Assembly: GCA_035294265.1 (NCBI GenBank)
Contig: DATGLK010000085.1
Span: 1 to 64,000, forward strand
Length of the DNA stretch: 64,000 nucleotides
Direction: 5' to 3'
DNA from: Candidatus Binataceae bacterium
Lineage (GTDB): Bacteria; Desulfobacterota; Binatia; Binatales; Binataceae
In this document: positions 42,883 to 50,672 of the stretch, one piece after another
How positions within the stretch are numbered: position 1 is the first letter of the stretch
Layout: every line of letters starts with the position of its first letter
Notes under the pieces: model-generated
The model's input: only the letters and a program-made list of their open reading frames with translations
Database searches by the model: none
What the model was told of the DNA's origin: nothing
Translations under genes and position numbers: made by a program

Positions 42883-44322
42883 ATGGCTACGCCGCTGCCA
42901 CAAAACCAGGTCGAGATGACCCTGAGCGAAGTCGCGCAGGCGTGCGGCGGCAAATTGATCGGCGATGGCATGGCGCGCATCCGCGGCATCTCCACCGACA
43001 CGCGAATGATTCAGCCTGGCGCGCTGTTCGTCGCCCTGCGCGGCGCCACCAGCGACGGCCATCGCCATCTGGCGGCCGCGCGCGCCGCCGGCTCCATCGC
43101 CGCCGTAACCGAACCGGGATGGGAGGGCGCGCCGGTCCGGATCGAAGTGCCGGACACCCTGGCAGCATTGGGGCACTTGGCGCGTTTCCATCTACGAATG
43201 ATGCGTCAGCTTAATCCAATACCCTCAATCGCAATCGGCGGCGCCGTGGGAAAAACCACCACTAAGGATCTCACCGCGGCCCTAGCCCGCGCGCGCTTCG
43301 GAACCATTTTGGCCACCACGGGCAATCTCAATAATCTCATCGGCGTGCCGCTGACCCTGCTGGCGCTAACGCCTGAACATCGCGCGATGGTGATCGAATG
43401 CGGCACCAACTCGCCGGGCGAAATTCGCCGTCTGGGCGAGATGGTCCAGCCAAACGTCGCCCTGGTGCTCAACGCCGAGATCGAGCACACCGAAGGGCTG
43501 GGCAACGTCGATGGAATTGCCGATGAAGAAGCGGCGCTATTCGCTTTTGCGCGTCAAGCGCGAGTCACCTGGAACGAAGATCGGCGCTTGCGCTCGCGCA
43601 TTCCCGCCGACCATCTCCCTGCCCTGTTCTTCGGCGCCAGCTCAGACGCAGATGCCTGGCTGCTGTCGCGCGAAGCAACCCGTGATTGCCGGCAACGCCT
43701 GAGGATCGCGATGAGCCCGCGGATGCGCGCGCCGGGAACGCCCGAGCTGTTCGAAGCCGAGCTTCCGCTGCTGGGCGCGGCCGCTGCGCTCAACGCCACC
43801 GCCGCCCTGGCGGCTATCGCCGCCCTCGCCCCCATCGCACCCGACGATCTACCCGCGCTGCGACAAGCCCTGGCGGAAGTCGCACCGGTACCCGGCCGGA
43901 TGCACTTGCGACAGGTAGGCGCGCTGATCGTGCTCGATGATAGCTACAACGCCAGCCCCAGTTCTGTGCGCGAGGCGCTGAGCGGCGCCCGCGAGATCGC
44001 CGACCGGTGCGGCAGTCGACTGATTATCGCCCTGGGCGACATGCTGGAACTGGGCAGCCTGTCGGCCGAGATGCATCGCGCAGCAATATCGGATGCGCTC
44101 GCCGCCCGGCCCGCGCTCCTGGTCGCGGTTGGCCCCGAAATGAGCATGGCGCTGGCGGAGATGCTGGCCCCTGCGACCATTCAAAGTTACGCCAGCGCCG
44201 ATAGTACCCACGCCGCGGCCTTGATCCGGCGCTTGGCACGGTCGGGCGATCTAATTCTGGTCAAAGGTTCGCGCGGGATGCGGATGGAACGAGTTATCGA
44301 GGTCCTGGAAAAAGCAAATTAA
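42883..44322 (+). CDS. murF: UDP-MurNAc-tripeptide--D-alanyl-D-alanine ligase
   Basis: A Mur ligase of 479 residues that completes the peptidoglycan precursor pentapeptide in the cytoplasm. It has the N-terminal RGISTDTRMIQPGALFVALRG (UDP-substrate region), P-loop GGAVGKTTTKD near residues 119-128, GNLNNLIGVPLTLL, EIEHTEGLGNVDGIADEE and the MurF-typical VLDDSYNASPSSVREAL. It is an isolated copy outside a dcw cluster. The RBS GGAGG lies about 10 nt upstream. No downstream terminator with a T-tract was seen. Confidence 0.94.
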   Translation: MATPLPQNQVEMTLSEVAQACGGKLIGDGMARIRGISTDTRMIQPGALFVALRGATSDGHRHLAAARAAGSIAAVTEPGWEGAPVRIEVPDTLAALGHLARFHLRMMRQLNPIPSIAIGGAVGKTTTKDLTAALARARFGTILATTGNLNNLIGVPLTLLALTPEHRAMVIECGTNSPGEIRRLGEMVQPNVALVLNAEIEHTEGLGNVDGIADEEAALFAFARQARVTWNEDRRLRSRIPADHLPALFFGASSDADAWLLSREATRDCRQRLRIAMSPRMRAPGTPELFEAELPLLGAAAALNATAALAAIAALAPIAPDDLPALRQALAEVAPVPGRMHLRQVGALIVLDDSYNASPSSVREALSGAREIADRCGSRLIIALGDMLELGSLSAEMHRAAISDALAARPALLVAVGPEMSMALAEMLAPATIQSYASADSTHAAALIRRLARSGDLILVKGSRGMRMERVIEVLEKAN

Positions 44323-44370
44323 AGGGGAACCATAGACGCCCATTTCGCCGGCTCCGGCAAAAAAAGAGCC

Positions 44371-45114
44371 TTAGTCTTCCCCTTCGTCGTTAGCGGGGAT
44401 ACGGGCGATGACACGGGGTTTTATCTGGCGCTTGATCATCCAACGAACCGCCAGCAGATCGGCCAAAAAATTGATTCGGTTCCAGAACCCGTAATGGCTG
44501 CGGCCGGAGTGGCGCGGCTGGTTGACCACCGCAATTTCGCCCACGCTGTACCCTTCCATCCGGATCAGGGTGGGCAGGAAGCGATGCATCCCACGAAACG
44601 GCCGCACCTCGGCGATGCATTCGCGCTTGAACGCACGATAGGTGCATCCCGAGTCGCTGATCTGATCGCCGCTGAGCCAATTGCGCAGCCAGTTGCCCGC
44701 CCGCGACGTCAACACCTTGAGGATATTGTCGCCTTGCGCGCGCGTCTTGACCCGGCTCCCGCATACGCAATCGTAATTTTTGAGGGCTTCGATAAAATGC
44801 GGCAGCTCGGTCGGATCGTTCTGCAGGTCGGCATCGATTGTAACAATGTACTGGCCGCGCGCCGCCCGCATCCCGGCCCACGAGGCTGCCGATTCGCCAC
44901 AATTGCGCTCCAGACGCTGGGCGCGTAGATGGGGATTGCTCACCGCCAGTTGTTGCAACAACGGCCACGAGCCGTCACTGCTGCAGTCGTCGGTGATGAC
45001 CAACTCGTAACTTAGCCCTAGCGGCGCGCAAACCTGCTCGATGCGCTCGGTAAGCGCTCGCAAATTGCCTTCTTCATTATAGCAGGGAACTACCAGGCTG
45101 AGCGTGGGATTCAA
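44371..45114 (-). CDS. Glycosyltransferase family 2 (dolichol-phosphate mannosyltransferase-like)
   Basis: A 247-residue GT-A enzyme. It begins with LNPTLSLVVPCYNEEGNLRAL, has VITDDCSSDGSW, the metal-binding DADLQNDPTELP, and a DPM1-like C-terminal region (HSGRSHYGFWNR). No C-terminal transmembrane pair is evident. TTG at 45114 overlaps the aminotransferase stop (TTGA) and has AGGA about 6 nt upstream; a further TTG at 45147 is less likely. It is the third gene of an oxidoreductase - aminotransferase - glycosyltransferase set, consistent with making and transferring a modified sugar. Confidence 0.87.
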   Translation of the reverse strand: MNPTLSLVVPCYNEEGNLRALTERIEQVCAPLGLSYELVITDDCSSDGSWPLLQQLAVSNPHLRAQRLERNCGESAASWAGMRAARGQYIVTIDADLQNDPTELPHFIEALKNYDCVCGSRVKTRAQGDNILKVLTSRAGNWLRNWLSGDQISDSGCTYRAFKRECIAEVRPFRGMHRFLPTLIRMEGYSVGEIAVVNQPRHSGRSHYGFWNRINFLADLLAVRWMIKRQIKPRVIARIPANDEGED

Positions 45115-46199
45115 CGCTTCCTCAGAAACTCCGCGATAGAGTCGCAAACATAATCCACGTCATCCAGCGAAATCTCGCCGTGAATGGGCAGCGACAGGAT
45201 TTCATCGACGGCGCGCTCGGTCACCGGCAGTGAAGGGATATGGTCGAAGCAGGCGGTAACGGCAGGTTGGCGGTGGTTGGGGACCGGATAATGCAGGCCG
45301 GTTTCAATCCCGCGGCTCTTGAGAAAAGCGGCCAGCTCGTCGCGCCCGGGCAGTGCGATCACAAACATGTGGTAAACCGCATATGCCCACGGTCGCTCCG
45401 GCGGCACCTTCACCAGTGCGCCCAGCCGCTCGCGATAGCGCGCGGCGGCGGCGCGCCGGCCGTTGTTAAGCCTTTCCAGGTTGCGCAATCCGACCCGGCC
45501 GGCAGCGGCCTGGATATCGTTGAAGCGCAAATTGAAACCTGCCATCTGATGGGTGTACTTGTCCAAGCGGCCGTGGTTACGCAGCATCCGCAGGCGCTGC
45601 GCCAACTGGTCGTCGTCAGTCATGACACAACCGCCGTCGCCCAAAACCGTGAGGTTCTTGGAGGGGAAGAAGGAAAATCCCGCCGCCATGCCGAAGCTGC
45701 CCACGGTGCGGCCGCGGTAACGCGCACCCTGGGCCTGAGCGCAGTCCTCGAACAGCCATAGATTGTGGCGGCGCGCGAGCGCCGCCATCGGCTCCAGATC
45801 GGCAGGATGGCCGTAGAGATGGACCGGCATTATCCCAACCGTGCGCGGCGTAATCGCGGCTTCCAGCAGGGCTGGGTCCATACAATAGGTGTCGTCGATA
45901 TCGATAAACACCGGCCGCGCGCCGCAATGCATCATCGGTTCGATCGTGGGGAAGGCGGTGTGCGAGGGCACCAGCACTTCGTCCCCCGCGCGCAGCCCCA
46001 TCGCCAGGTGGAGCAGATAGACCGCCGAGGTCCAGGAAGTCGAGAGCACGGCGTGCTTGCGTCCCACGCTGTCGGCCAGCTCGCGCTCGAAGGCCTCGCA
46101 TTCACCCGCCAGGATGTAGCGGCGCGAGTCCACCGCCCGGAGCACAGCCTGGCGCACTTCGTCATCCACAAACGGAACCGATAACGGTATTCGGCGCAC
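45111..46199 (-). CDS. DegT/DnrJ/EryC1 family PLP-dependent sugar aminotransferase
   Basis: A 362-residue fold-type I aminotransferase acting on keto-sugars linked to nucleotides. The PLP lysine is K181 in FFPSKNLTVLGDGG, and LFEDCAQAQGARY and GFNLRFNDIQAAAG are typical. It starts at GTG 46199, with AGGGG upstream. It lies 15 nt after the Gfo/Idh/MocA oxidoreductase gene, which could supply the 3-keto or 4-keto substrate, and it overlaps the GT2 gene. The product is probably an amino sugar for surface polysaccharide. Confidence 0.92.
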   Translation of the reverse strand: MRRIPLSVPFVDDEVRQAVLRAVDSRRYILAGECEAFERELADSVGRKHAVLSTSWTSAVYLLHLAMGLRAGDEVLVPSHTAFPTIEPMMHCGARPVFIDIDDTYCMDPALLEAAITPRTVGIMPVHLYGHPADLEPMAALARRHNLWLFEDCAQAQGARYRGRTVGSFGMAAGFSFFPSKNLTVLGDGGCVMTDDDQLAQRLRMLRNHGRLDKYTHQMAGFNLRFNDIQAAAGRVGLRNLERLNNGRRAAAARYRERLGALVKVPPERPWAYAVYHMFVIALPGRDELAAFLKSRGIETGLHYPVPNHRQPAVTACFDHIPSLPVTERAVDEILSLPIHGEISLDDVDYVCDSIAEFLRKR

Positions 46200-46214
46200 G
46201 AACAGCCCCTTTTC

Positions 46215-47189
46215 CTATTGCAGCTCCACCACGCGCCCACTGCGCGCGGATTCCAGCGCGGCTTCGATCACCCGCACCGATTGATAGCCGGCGCGCCCGT
46301 CGGCCAGCGGCGGCGTACGGTCTGCTACCGAGGCCAAAAAGGCCTGCCATTCGGCCAGCAGCGGCTCCTCGGGTGCGAATTCCAACTGATGCATTTCGCC
46401 CTCGGCCGCGTCCAGGTTGCCGCCGACCATTTGATGCTGATTGCGGAAGGTGCGCAGCTTGTACTGCGCGACGTTGTAATCGCACACCGCGCTCAGCCGC
46501 TCACCCACCACGATTACCTCACGATACTTGCCCGGCAGATGGTAGCCGGCCTCGATCCGAGCCATCGTGCCCCCGGCATAGTCCAAGCTGAGCAAAGCCT
46601 CGTCCTCCATCCCGCGGTCGAAAAAATCTCGGCTAACCGCCAACACCCGCCCAGGCAGCCGATCGAGGATGAAATTAAAGAGGTCGGCGAAATGAATCGC
46701 GTCGGCGAACATCACACCGGTGTCCATACGGGGGCGTTTGAAACCACTGAAGGTACCGCGCAACAGGCGAACCTGACCGAAATCACCATTGGCCACCGCC
46801 GCGCGCAGCCATTGCGAAGCCGGATCGAAACGAAAAATATGGCCGACTTGCAGAATTCGCCGTTTATGCTCGGCCAACTTGGTCAGTTCCAAAGCTTGGG
46901 CAGCATCCAGCGTGATCGGCTTTTCGACAAACACGTCCTTGCCCGCGTTGAGAAAGGCGCGACACAGCTCGAAGTGGGACTGGGCAGGTGTGGCCACCAC
47001 CACCGCCGTCACGGCCTCCTTGAAGGCCATCGGGTCGGGCGACACCCGCTCCGCCGCCAACCCGGCCTTGCGCGCTCGCTCCTGTCCCGCCGGTGCCGGG
47101 TCAGCCACGTACAAATCAACACCCAGCAGGCGGGCGACGCGCAGATGATTGGCGCCCCAGCGTCCTATACCCAGCAATAAAACTTTCAC
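46215..47189 (-). CDS. Gfo/Idh/MocA-family oxidoreductase
   Basis: A 324-residue NAD(P)-dependent oxidoreductase. The Rossmann N-terminus reads KVLLLGIGRWGANHLRVARLLG, followed by VVVATPAQSHFELCRAFLNAGKDVFVEKPIT with the catalytic-region Lys (EKP motif). The C-terminal substrate domain contains the HFADLFNFILD pattern. It starts at GTG 47189 and is first in the sugar-modification operon. An AT-rich stretch around 47230-47250 just upstream probably holds the promoter. WbpB-like UDP-sugar 3-dehydrogenase activity is a reasonable guess given the DegT neighbour. Confidence 0.9.
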   Translation of the reverse strand: MKVLLLGIGRWGANHLRVARLLGVDLYVADPAPAGQERARKAGLAAERVSPDPMAFKEAVTAVVVATPAQSHFELCRAFLNAGKDVFVEKPITLDAAQALELTKLAEHKRRILQVGHIFRFDPASQWLRAAVANGDFGQVRLLRGTFSGFKRPRMDTGVMFADAIHFADLFNFILDRLPGRVLAVSRDFFDRGMEDEALLSLDYAGGTMARIEAGYHLPGKYREVIVVGERLSAVCDYNVAQYKLRTFRNQHQMVGGNLDAAEGEMHQLEFAPEEPLLAEWQAFLASVADRTPPLADGRAGYQSVRVIEAALESARSGRVVELQ

Positions 47190-47371
47190 GCAGTTAACGA
47201 GACGCGGTTTGAAGGCCCCTGTTCCACCATAAAATTTTCTAATATTGCGGAAGGGGGAGTCAAGCCATGGCTTAAGTCATCAACGGTTGCTCGACAATTG
47301 CCGGAGCGCTTCATTTGCCAAGCAATTTATCTCAATCACCGACTGAGAACAGGCGGGGGCAAGCCAAAAAG

Positions 47372-48214
47372 TCACAGCCCCAGGATCCGCTCGGCATTCT
47401 GATGGAAGATTTTTTCCATCACCGTCGCGCTGTACCCCAGCTCCGCCCATTCCTTAAACAAGCGGGCATGCGGAATGCTGGGATAGTCGCTGCCAAACAT
47501 AATCTTATCTTGCAGCCTCGAGCGCATGTCGATTTTAAGTTGCTCTGGGAAGTATTTCGGCGCCCACCCTGACATCTCCCAGTAGACATTGCCTTTGTGC
47601 AGCGCCACCGCCGTCATCTCGTCGGTCCACGGCCAGCCCGGATGAGCGGCAACAATGGTGAGTTGAGGAAAGTCGGCGGCAAGCTCATCGAGCGCGCGCG
47701 GATGAGCGTCATAGATCCGAGCCCCCAGGCCGCCGGGCATCCCGGCCCCCATCCCGGTGGTACCAACGTCAATCATGACAGGCACCTTCAGCTCATTGAT
47801 AAGCTCAAAGAGTGGATAAAGGCGCCGGTCGTTGACCGCATAATGCCCCATGATGGGGTGAAAGTGAAAGCCAAGCATTCCCAAGTCTTTGATCGCATGG
47901 CGCGCCTCGCGTAGCGCAAGCTCGCCCTTGAAGGGATCGACCGCGCCCCAGGCCTGGATTGTCCGCGGCCGATGGCGCATCTGCATCTGCTTGACGTACT
48001 CGTTGCCGCACGGCGGCGTACCGGTCGTAGTCTCCAGATCCAACGCCACCAGCACCGCCTCGACGCCGGCCTGCTCGAACTCCGCGATCACCTCGTCTTC
48101 CTGCTTCCAGGTCCATTGGCGATTCCAGTACTTGGCGAGCGCCTCGACGTAAGGCCCCTGGCATTTAATCCAGGGTTCAGTGTTGGGGTAGCAATGCAGG
48201 TCGATGACACGCAC
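47372..48214 (-). CDS. Amidohydrolase-family protein (Amidohydro_2)
   Basis: A 280-residue metal-dependent hydrolase/decarboxylase. An N-terminal IDLHCYPN (D-x-H metal motif), LGFHFHPIMGHY, VAAHPGWPW and C-terminal FGSDYPSIPH are the expected metal-binding strands. It starts at GTG 48214, 1 nt after the AMP-ligase stop, with AGGG upstream. It is the last member of the propeller B - SDR - ligase - amidohydrolase operon. With an acyl/aryl-AMP ligase and a reductase upstream, a role in aromatic acid degradation is inferred. Confidence 0.86.
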   Translation of the reverse strand: MRVIDLHCYPNTEPWIKCQGPYVEALAKYWNRQWTWKQEDEVIAEFEQAGVEAVLVALDLETTTGTPPCGNEYVKQMQMRHRPRTIQAWGAVDPFKGELALREARHAIKDLGMLGFHFHPIMGHYAVNDRRLYPLFELINELKVPVMIDVGTTGMGAGMPGGLGARIYDAHPRALDELAADFPQLTIVAAHPGWPWTDEMTAVALHKGNVYWEMSGWAPKYFPEQLKIDMRSRLQDKIMFGSDYPSIPHARLFKEWAELGYSATVMEKIFHQNAERILGL

Positions 48215-48215
48215 G

Positions 48216-49877
48216 CTAATTACCCTGTCCGCGCGCGGCTTCACGCGCGAGCTTTTGACTTATCATCTCGACCAGAGTCTTTTTTGACACCTTGCCGAAG
48301 GTTGACAGCGGAAAGTCATCCATCAGTTCTAGCCGCTCGGGAAGCTTGAATCTGGCGATCTCCTTGGTGCTCAAATAATTTACCAACTCCGCCAGCGTCA
48401 GCCGCGCCCCGGCGCGCGCAATCACGCAGGCGCACATCCGCTCGCCCAGCTCGGGATCGGGCATTGCCACGCAAGCGACGTTCTGCACCGCCGGATGGGA
48501 CAGGATGAGATTTTCGATCTCTTCGGCGCTGATCTTCTCGCCGCCGCGATTGATCAGATCTTTCTTACGTCCCTCGACTATGTAATTGCCTGAAGGATGC
48601 TGGCGCATTAAGTCGCCCGAGCGATAGAAGCCGTCAGTGGTGAAAACCTTAGCGTTGTGCTCCGGCGCGCCGTAGTAGCCGCGCAAGGTATAGGGGCCGC
48701 GCGTGCACAGCTCGCCTACCTCCCCCATAGCGACTTCGCGGTCGTCGTCATCCAACAGCCGCACTTCGTCGTCAGGGCAAATCGGCCGCCCCACCGTCTC
48801 CAAGCGTACCTCTTCGGGGTCATCCGCGCGCACGAACATTAGCGTGCCCTCGGACATGCCGAAGTTCTCCTGAACGAAGCAGGTCGGGATCAGCTCATGG
48901 GTGCGAATACGTACTTCGGGCTGCAAGCGCTGGCCACCACTTTGGATGTAGCGCAGCGAGGAGGTGTCCACCGTGGCCAGGACTGGGCTATTGATCAGCC
49001 GGATGAGCAACGCGGGCACCACCTTGATATGAGTGACGCGATGTTTGGGAACCAGCGGCAGCATCACCTCGGGGCGCGCGCTCTGGCACAGCACCACCTT
49101 GCCACCGTTGAACATGAAACCTTGAATTCCCGGGCAGGCCAGCGGCAGGTTGTGCGCGATGGGCAGCACCAGCAGCAGCACCGAGTCACCGCTGACGCCG
49201 CAGACCTGGGCCGCCGCCTTGGAGTTGTAAGCGTAGTCGTTGTGGGTACGCGGAATCAGCTTGGGCACTCCGGTGGTGCCCCCGGAGAGCTGAAAGATAC
49301 ACGGATCGGTTGGATCCAGCTTGATTTTGTCCAGTTCGCCGCGTCCTAGTCCGGCGGGTTTCTCAATTAACTGGGCCAACGAGATCTCATCCGAGCTTGC
49401 CTGACCCAGCACGATAGGAAAGCGCATGCAGGGGTTTTCCTTAGCCACCCGCGCGATCATCGGGGAAAACTCAAAATCGCCCTGGAGCTTGGGAAAGACG
49501 CATCCGACCGCCTGGGAAATTTGGACGAACTGACTGACTTCGCTGAAGCGATGGCTGGCCAAGGCGGCAATGGGAATCGCGCCGATTTTCTGCAGCGCGA
49601 AATAGAGCAGCACGAACTCCGCCACGTTGGGCAATTGCAGCACCAGCCGGTCCAGTGGCCGTACGCCCAATGCCAGCAGATTTAGTGCCAGATTGTCGCT
49701 TATTCGATCGATGTCGGCATAGGTAAACTGCCGTTCACCGTCGATCAGCGCTATCCGCGAGGCGTAGTTGGCGAAGACCGGAGCGAATTCATCGCGCAGG
49801 CTGCGATCCTGCCAGTAACCACGCTCGCGGTAGCGGCGCGCGAACTCAGGCGGAAACGGTACTACGCCCTCCAGCAT
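48216..49877 (-). CDS. Acyl/aryl-AMP (CoA) ligase, EntE/DhbE-like
   Basis: A 553-residue ANL-superfamily adenylating enzyme. The P-loop motif LSGGTTGVPKLIPRTHNDY and IAHNLPLACPGIQG closely follow the 2,3-dihydroxybenzoate-AMP ligase (EntE/DhbE) pattern. A5 appears as ENFGMSEGTLMFVR, A8 as YRSGDLMRQHPSGNYIVEGRKKD, and the A10 lysine is in STFGKVSKK. No siderophore synthetase genes are nearby, so activation of a benzoate-type acid for catabolism is as likely as siderophore synthesis. It lies 15 nt after the SDR gene and 1 nt before the amidohydrolase gene. Confidence 0.9.
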   Translation of the reverse strand: MLEGVVPFPPEFARRYRERGYWQDRSLRDEFAPVFANYASRIALIDGERQFTYADIDRISDNLALNLLALGVRPLDRLVLQLPNVAEFVLLYFALQKIGAIPIAALASHRFSEVSQFVQISQAVGCVFPKLQGDFEFSPMIARVAKENPCMRFPIVLGQASSDEISLAQLIEKPAGLGRGELDKIKLDPTDPCIFQLSGGTTGVPKLIPRTHNDYAYNSKAAAQVCGVSGDSVLLLVLPIAHNLPLACPGIQGFMFNGGKVVLCQSARPEVMLPLVPKHRVTHIKVVPALLIRLINSPVLATVDTSSLRYIQSGGQRLQPEVRIRTHELIPTCFVQENFGMSEGTLMFVRADDPEEVRLETVGRPICPDDEVRLLDDDDREVAMGEVGELCTRGPYTLRGYYGAPEHNAKVFTTDGFYRSGDLMRQHPSGNYIVEGRKKDLINRGGEKISAEEIENLILSHPAVQNVACVAMPDPELGERMCACVIARAGARLTLAELVNYLSTKEIARFKLPERLELMDDFPLSTFGKVSKKTLVEMISQKLAREAARGQGN

Positions 49878-49892
49878 CGGACCGCACCCGCT

Positions 49893-50654
49893 TCAGGTCG
49901 AGCTGGCAAAGCCGCCGTCGATCACCACAATCTCGCCGGTGACGAAGCGATTGGCGGTGATCAGCGAGACAATGGTTTCGGCTACATCCGCGGCGGTGAC
50001 GTTGCGCTTGAGCGGAGTCTGGCGCGCGCGCCGCGCCATCAGATCTTCGTAGCGCTCGCCCAGCATCCGTTTCATCCAATCCCCTTCCATCCAACCCGGC
50101 GCCACCGCGTTGACGCGAATCTTGGGACCCAGATGAAGCGCCAAAGTCTTGGTCAGATTGACCACCGCCGCCTTGCTGGCGGCGTAAGGCAAGGGTTGGG
50201 GTCCCGGTCGCAGTCCGACGATACTGGCACTGTTAACGATCGCGGCATCGGGCGCCCGCCTGAGCATCGGCAGTACCGCGCGGGTCACTTGAAAAATCCC
50301 GCGCACGTTGACCGCGAAGACACGATCCCAGTCCTCCAGCGCCATCGCCTCGAAATCACTCGGGGCAGTACGGGAAGTGATGCCAGCATTGTTAACCAGG
50401 GCATCCAGCCGCCCGAAACGCTCACCGATCGCGTCGGCCATCGCACGGACCGCAGGTTCATCCGATACGTCGCATCGACACAGCAGCGCGGCCACGCCCA
50501 AGGCCTCGACGCGTGCCGCGACCGCGCGTGCACCGGCATCGTCGCGGCTGAAGTTAATCGCGACGTCATAGCCGGCCGCGGCCAGTGCTACGGCGGCGGC
50601 GGCACCGATGCCCTTTGAAGCTCCGGTTATCAGCGCCGCCCGCCGCTCAGTCAT
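49893..50654 (-). CDS. Short-chain dehydrogenase/reductase (FabG-like)
   Basis: A classical SDR of 253 residues. It has the NAD(P) motif TGASKGIGAAAA, NNAG at about 88-91, and the catalytic Ser144 (NSASIVG), Tyr157 and Lys161 (PYAASKA). PG near 185 and a C-terminal TGEIVVIDGGF are also typical. ATG 50654 is preferred over a TTG two codons earlier. It lies 18 nt downstream of propeller gene B and 15 nt before the AMP-ligase gene. The substrate is unknown; an oxidoreductase step in the same pathway is likely. Confidence 0.92.
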   Translation of the reverse strand: MTERRAALITGASKGIGAAAAVALAAAGYDVAINFSRDDAGARAVAARVEALGVAALLCRCDVSDEPAVRAMADAIGERFGRLDALVNNAGITSRTAPSDFEAMALEDWDRVFAVNVRGIFQVTRAVLPMLRRAPDAAIVNSASIVGLRPGPQPLPYAASKAAVVNLTKTLALHLGPKIRVNAVAPGWMEGDWMKRMLGERYEDLMARRARQTPLKRNVTAADVAETIVSLITANRFVTGEIVVIDGGFASST

Positions 50655-50672
50655 ACCCAAATGATACCAGCC

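Noticed and set aside
44323-44370. GC hairpin with an A-run after murF as a terminator
   Set aside because: The homopolymer is A on the murF strand, and for the minus-strand gene the T-run precedes rather than follows the hairpin.
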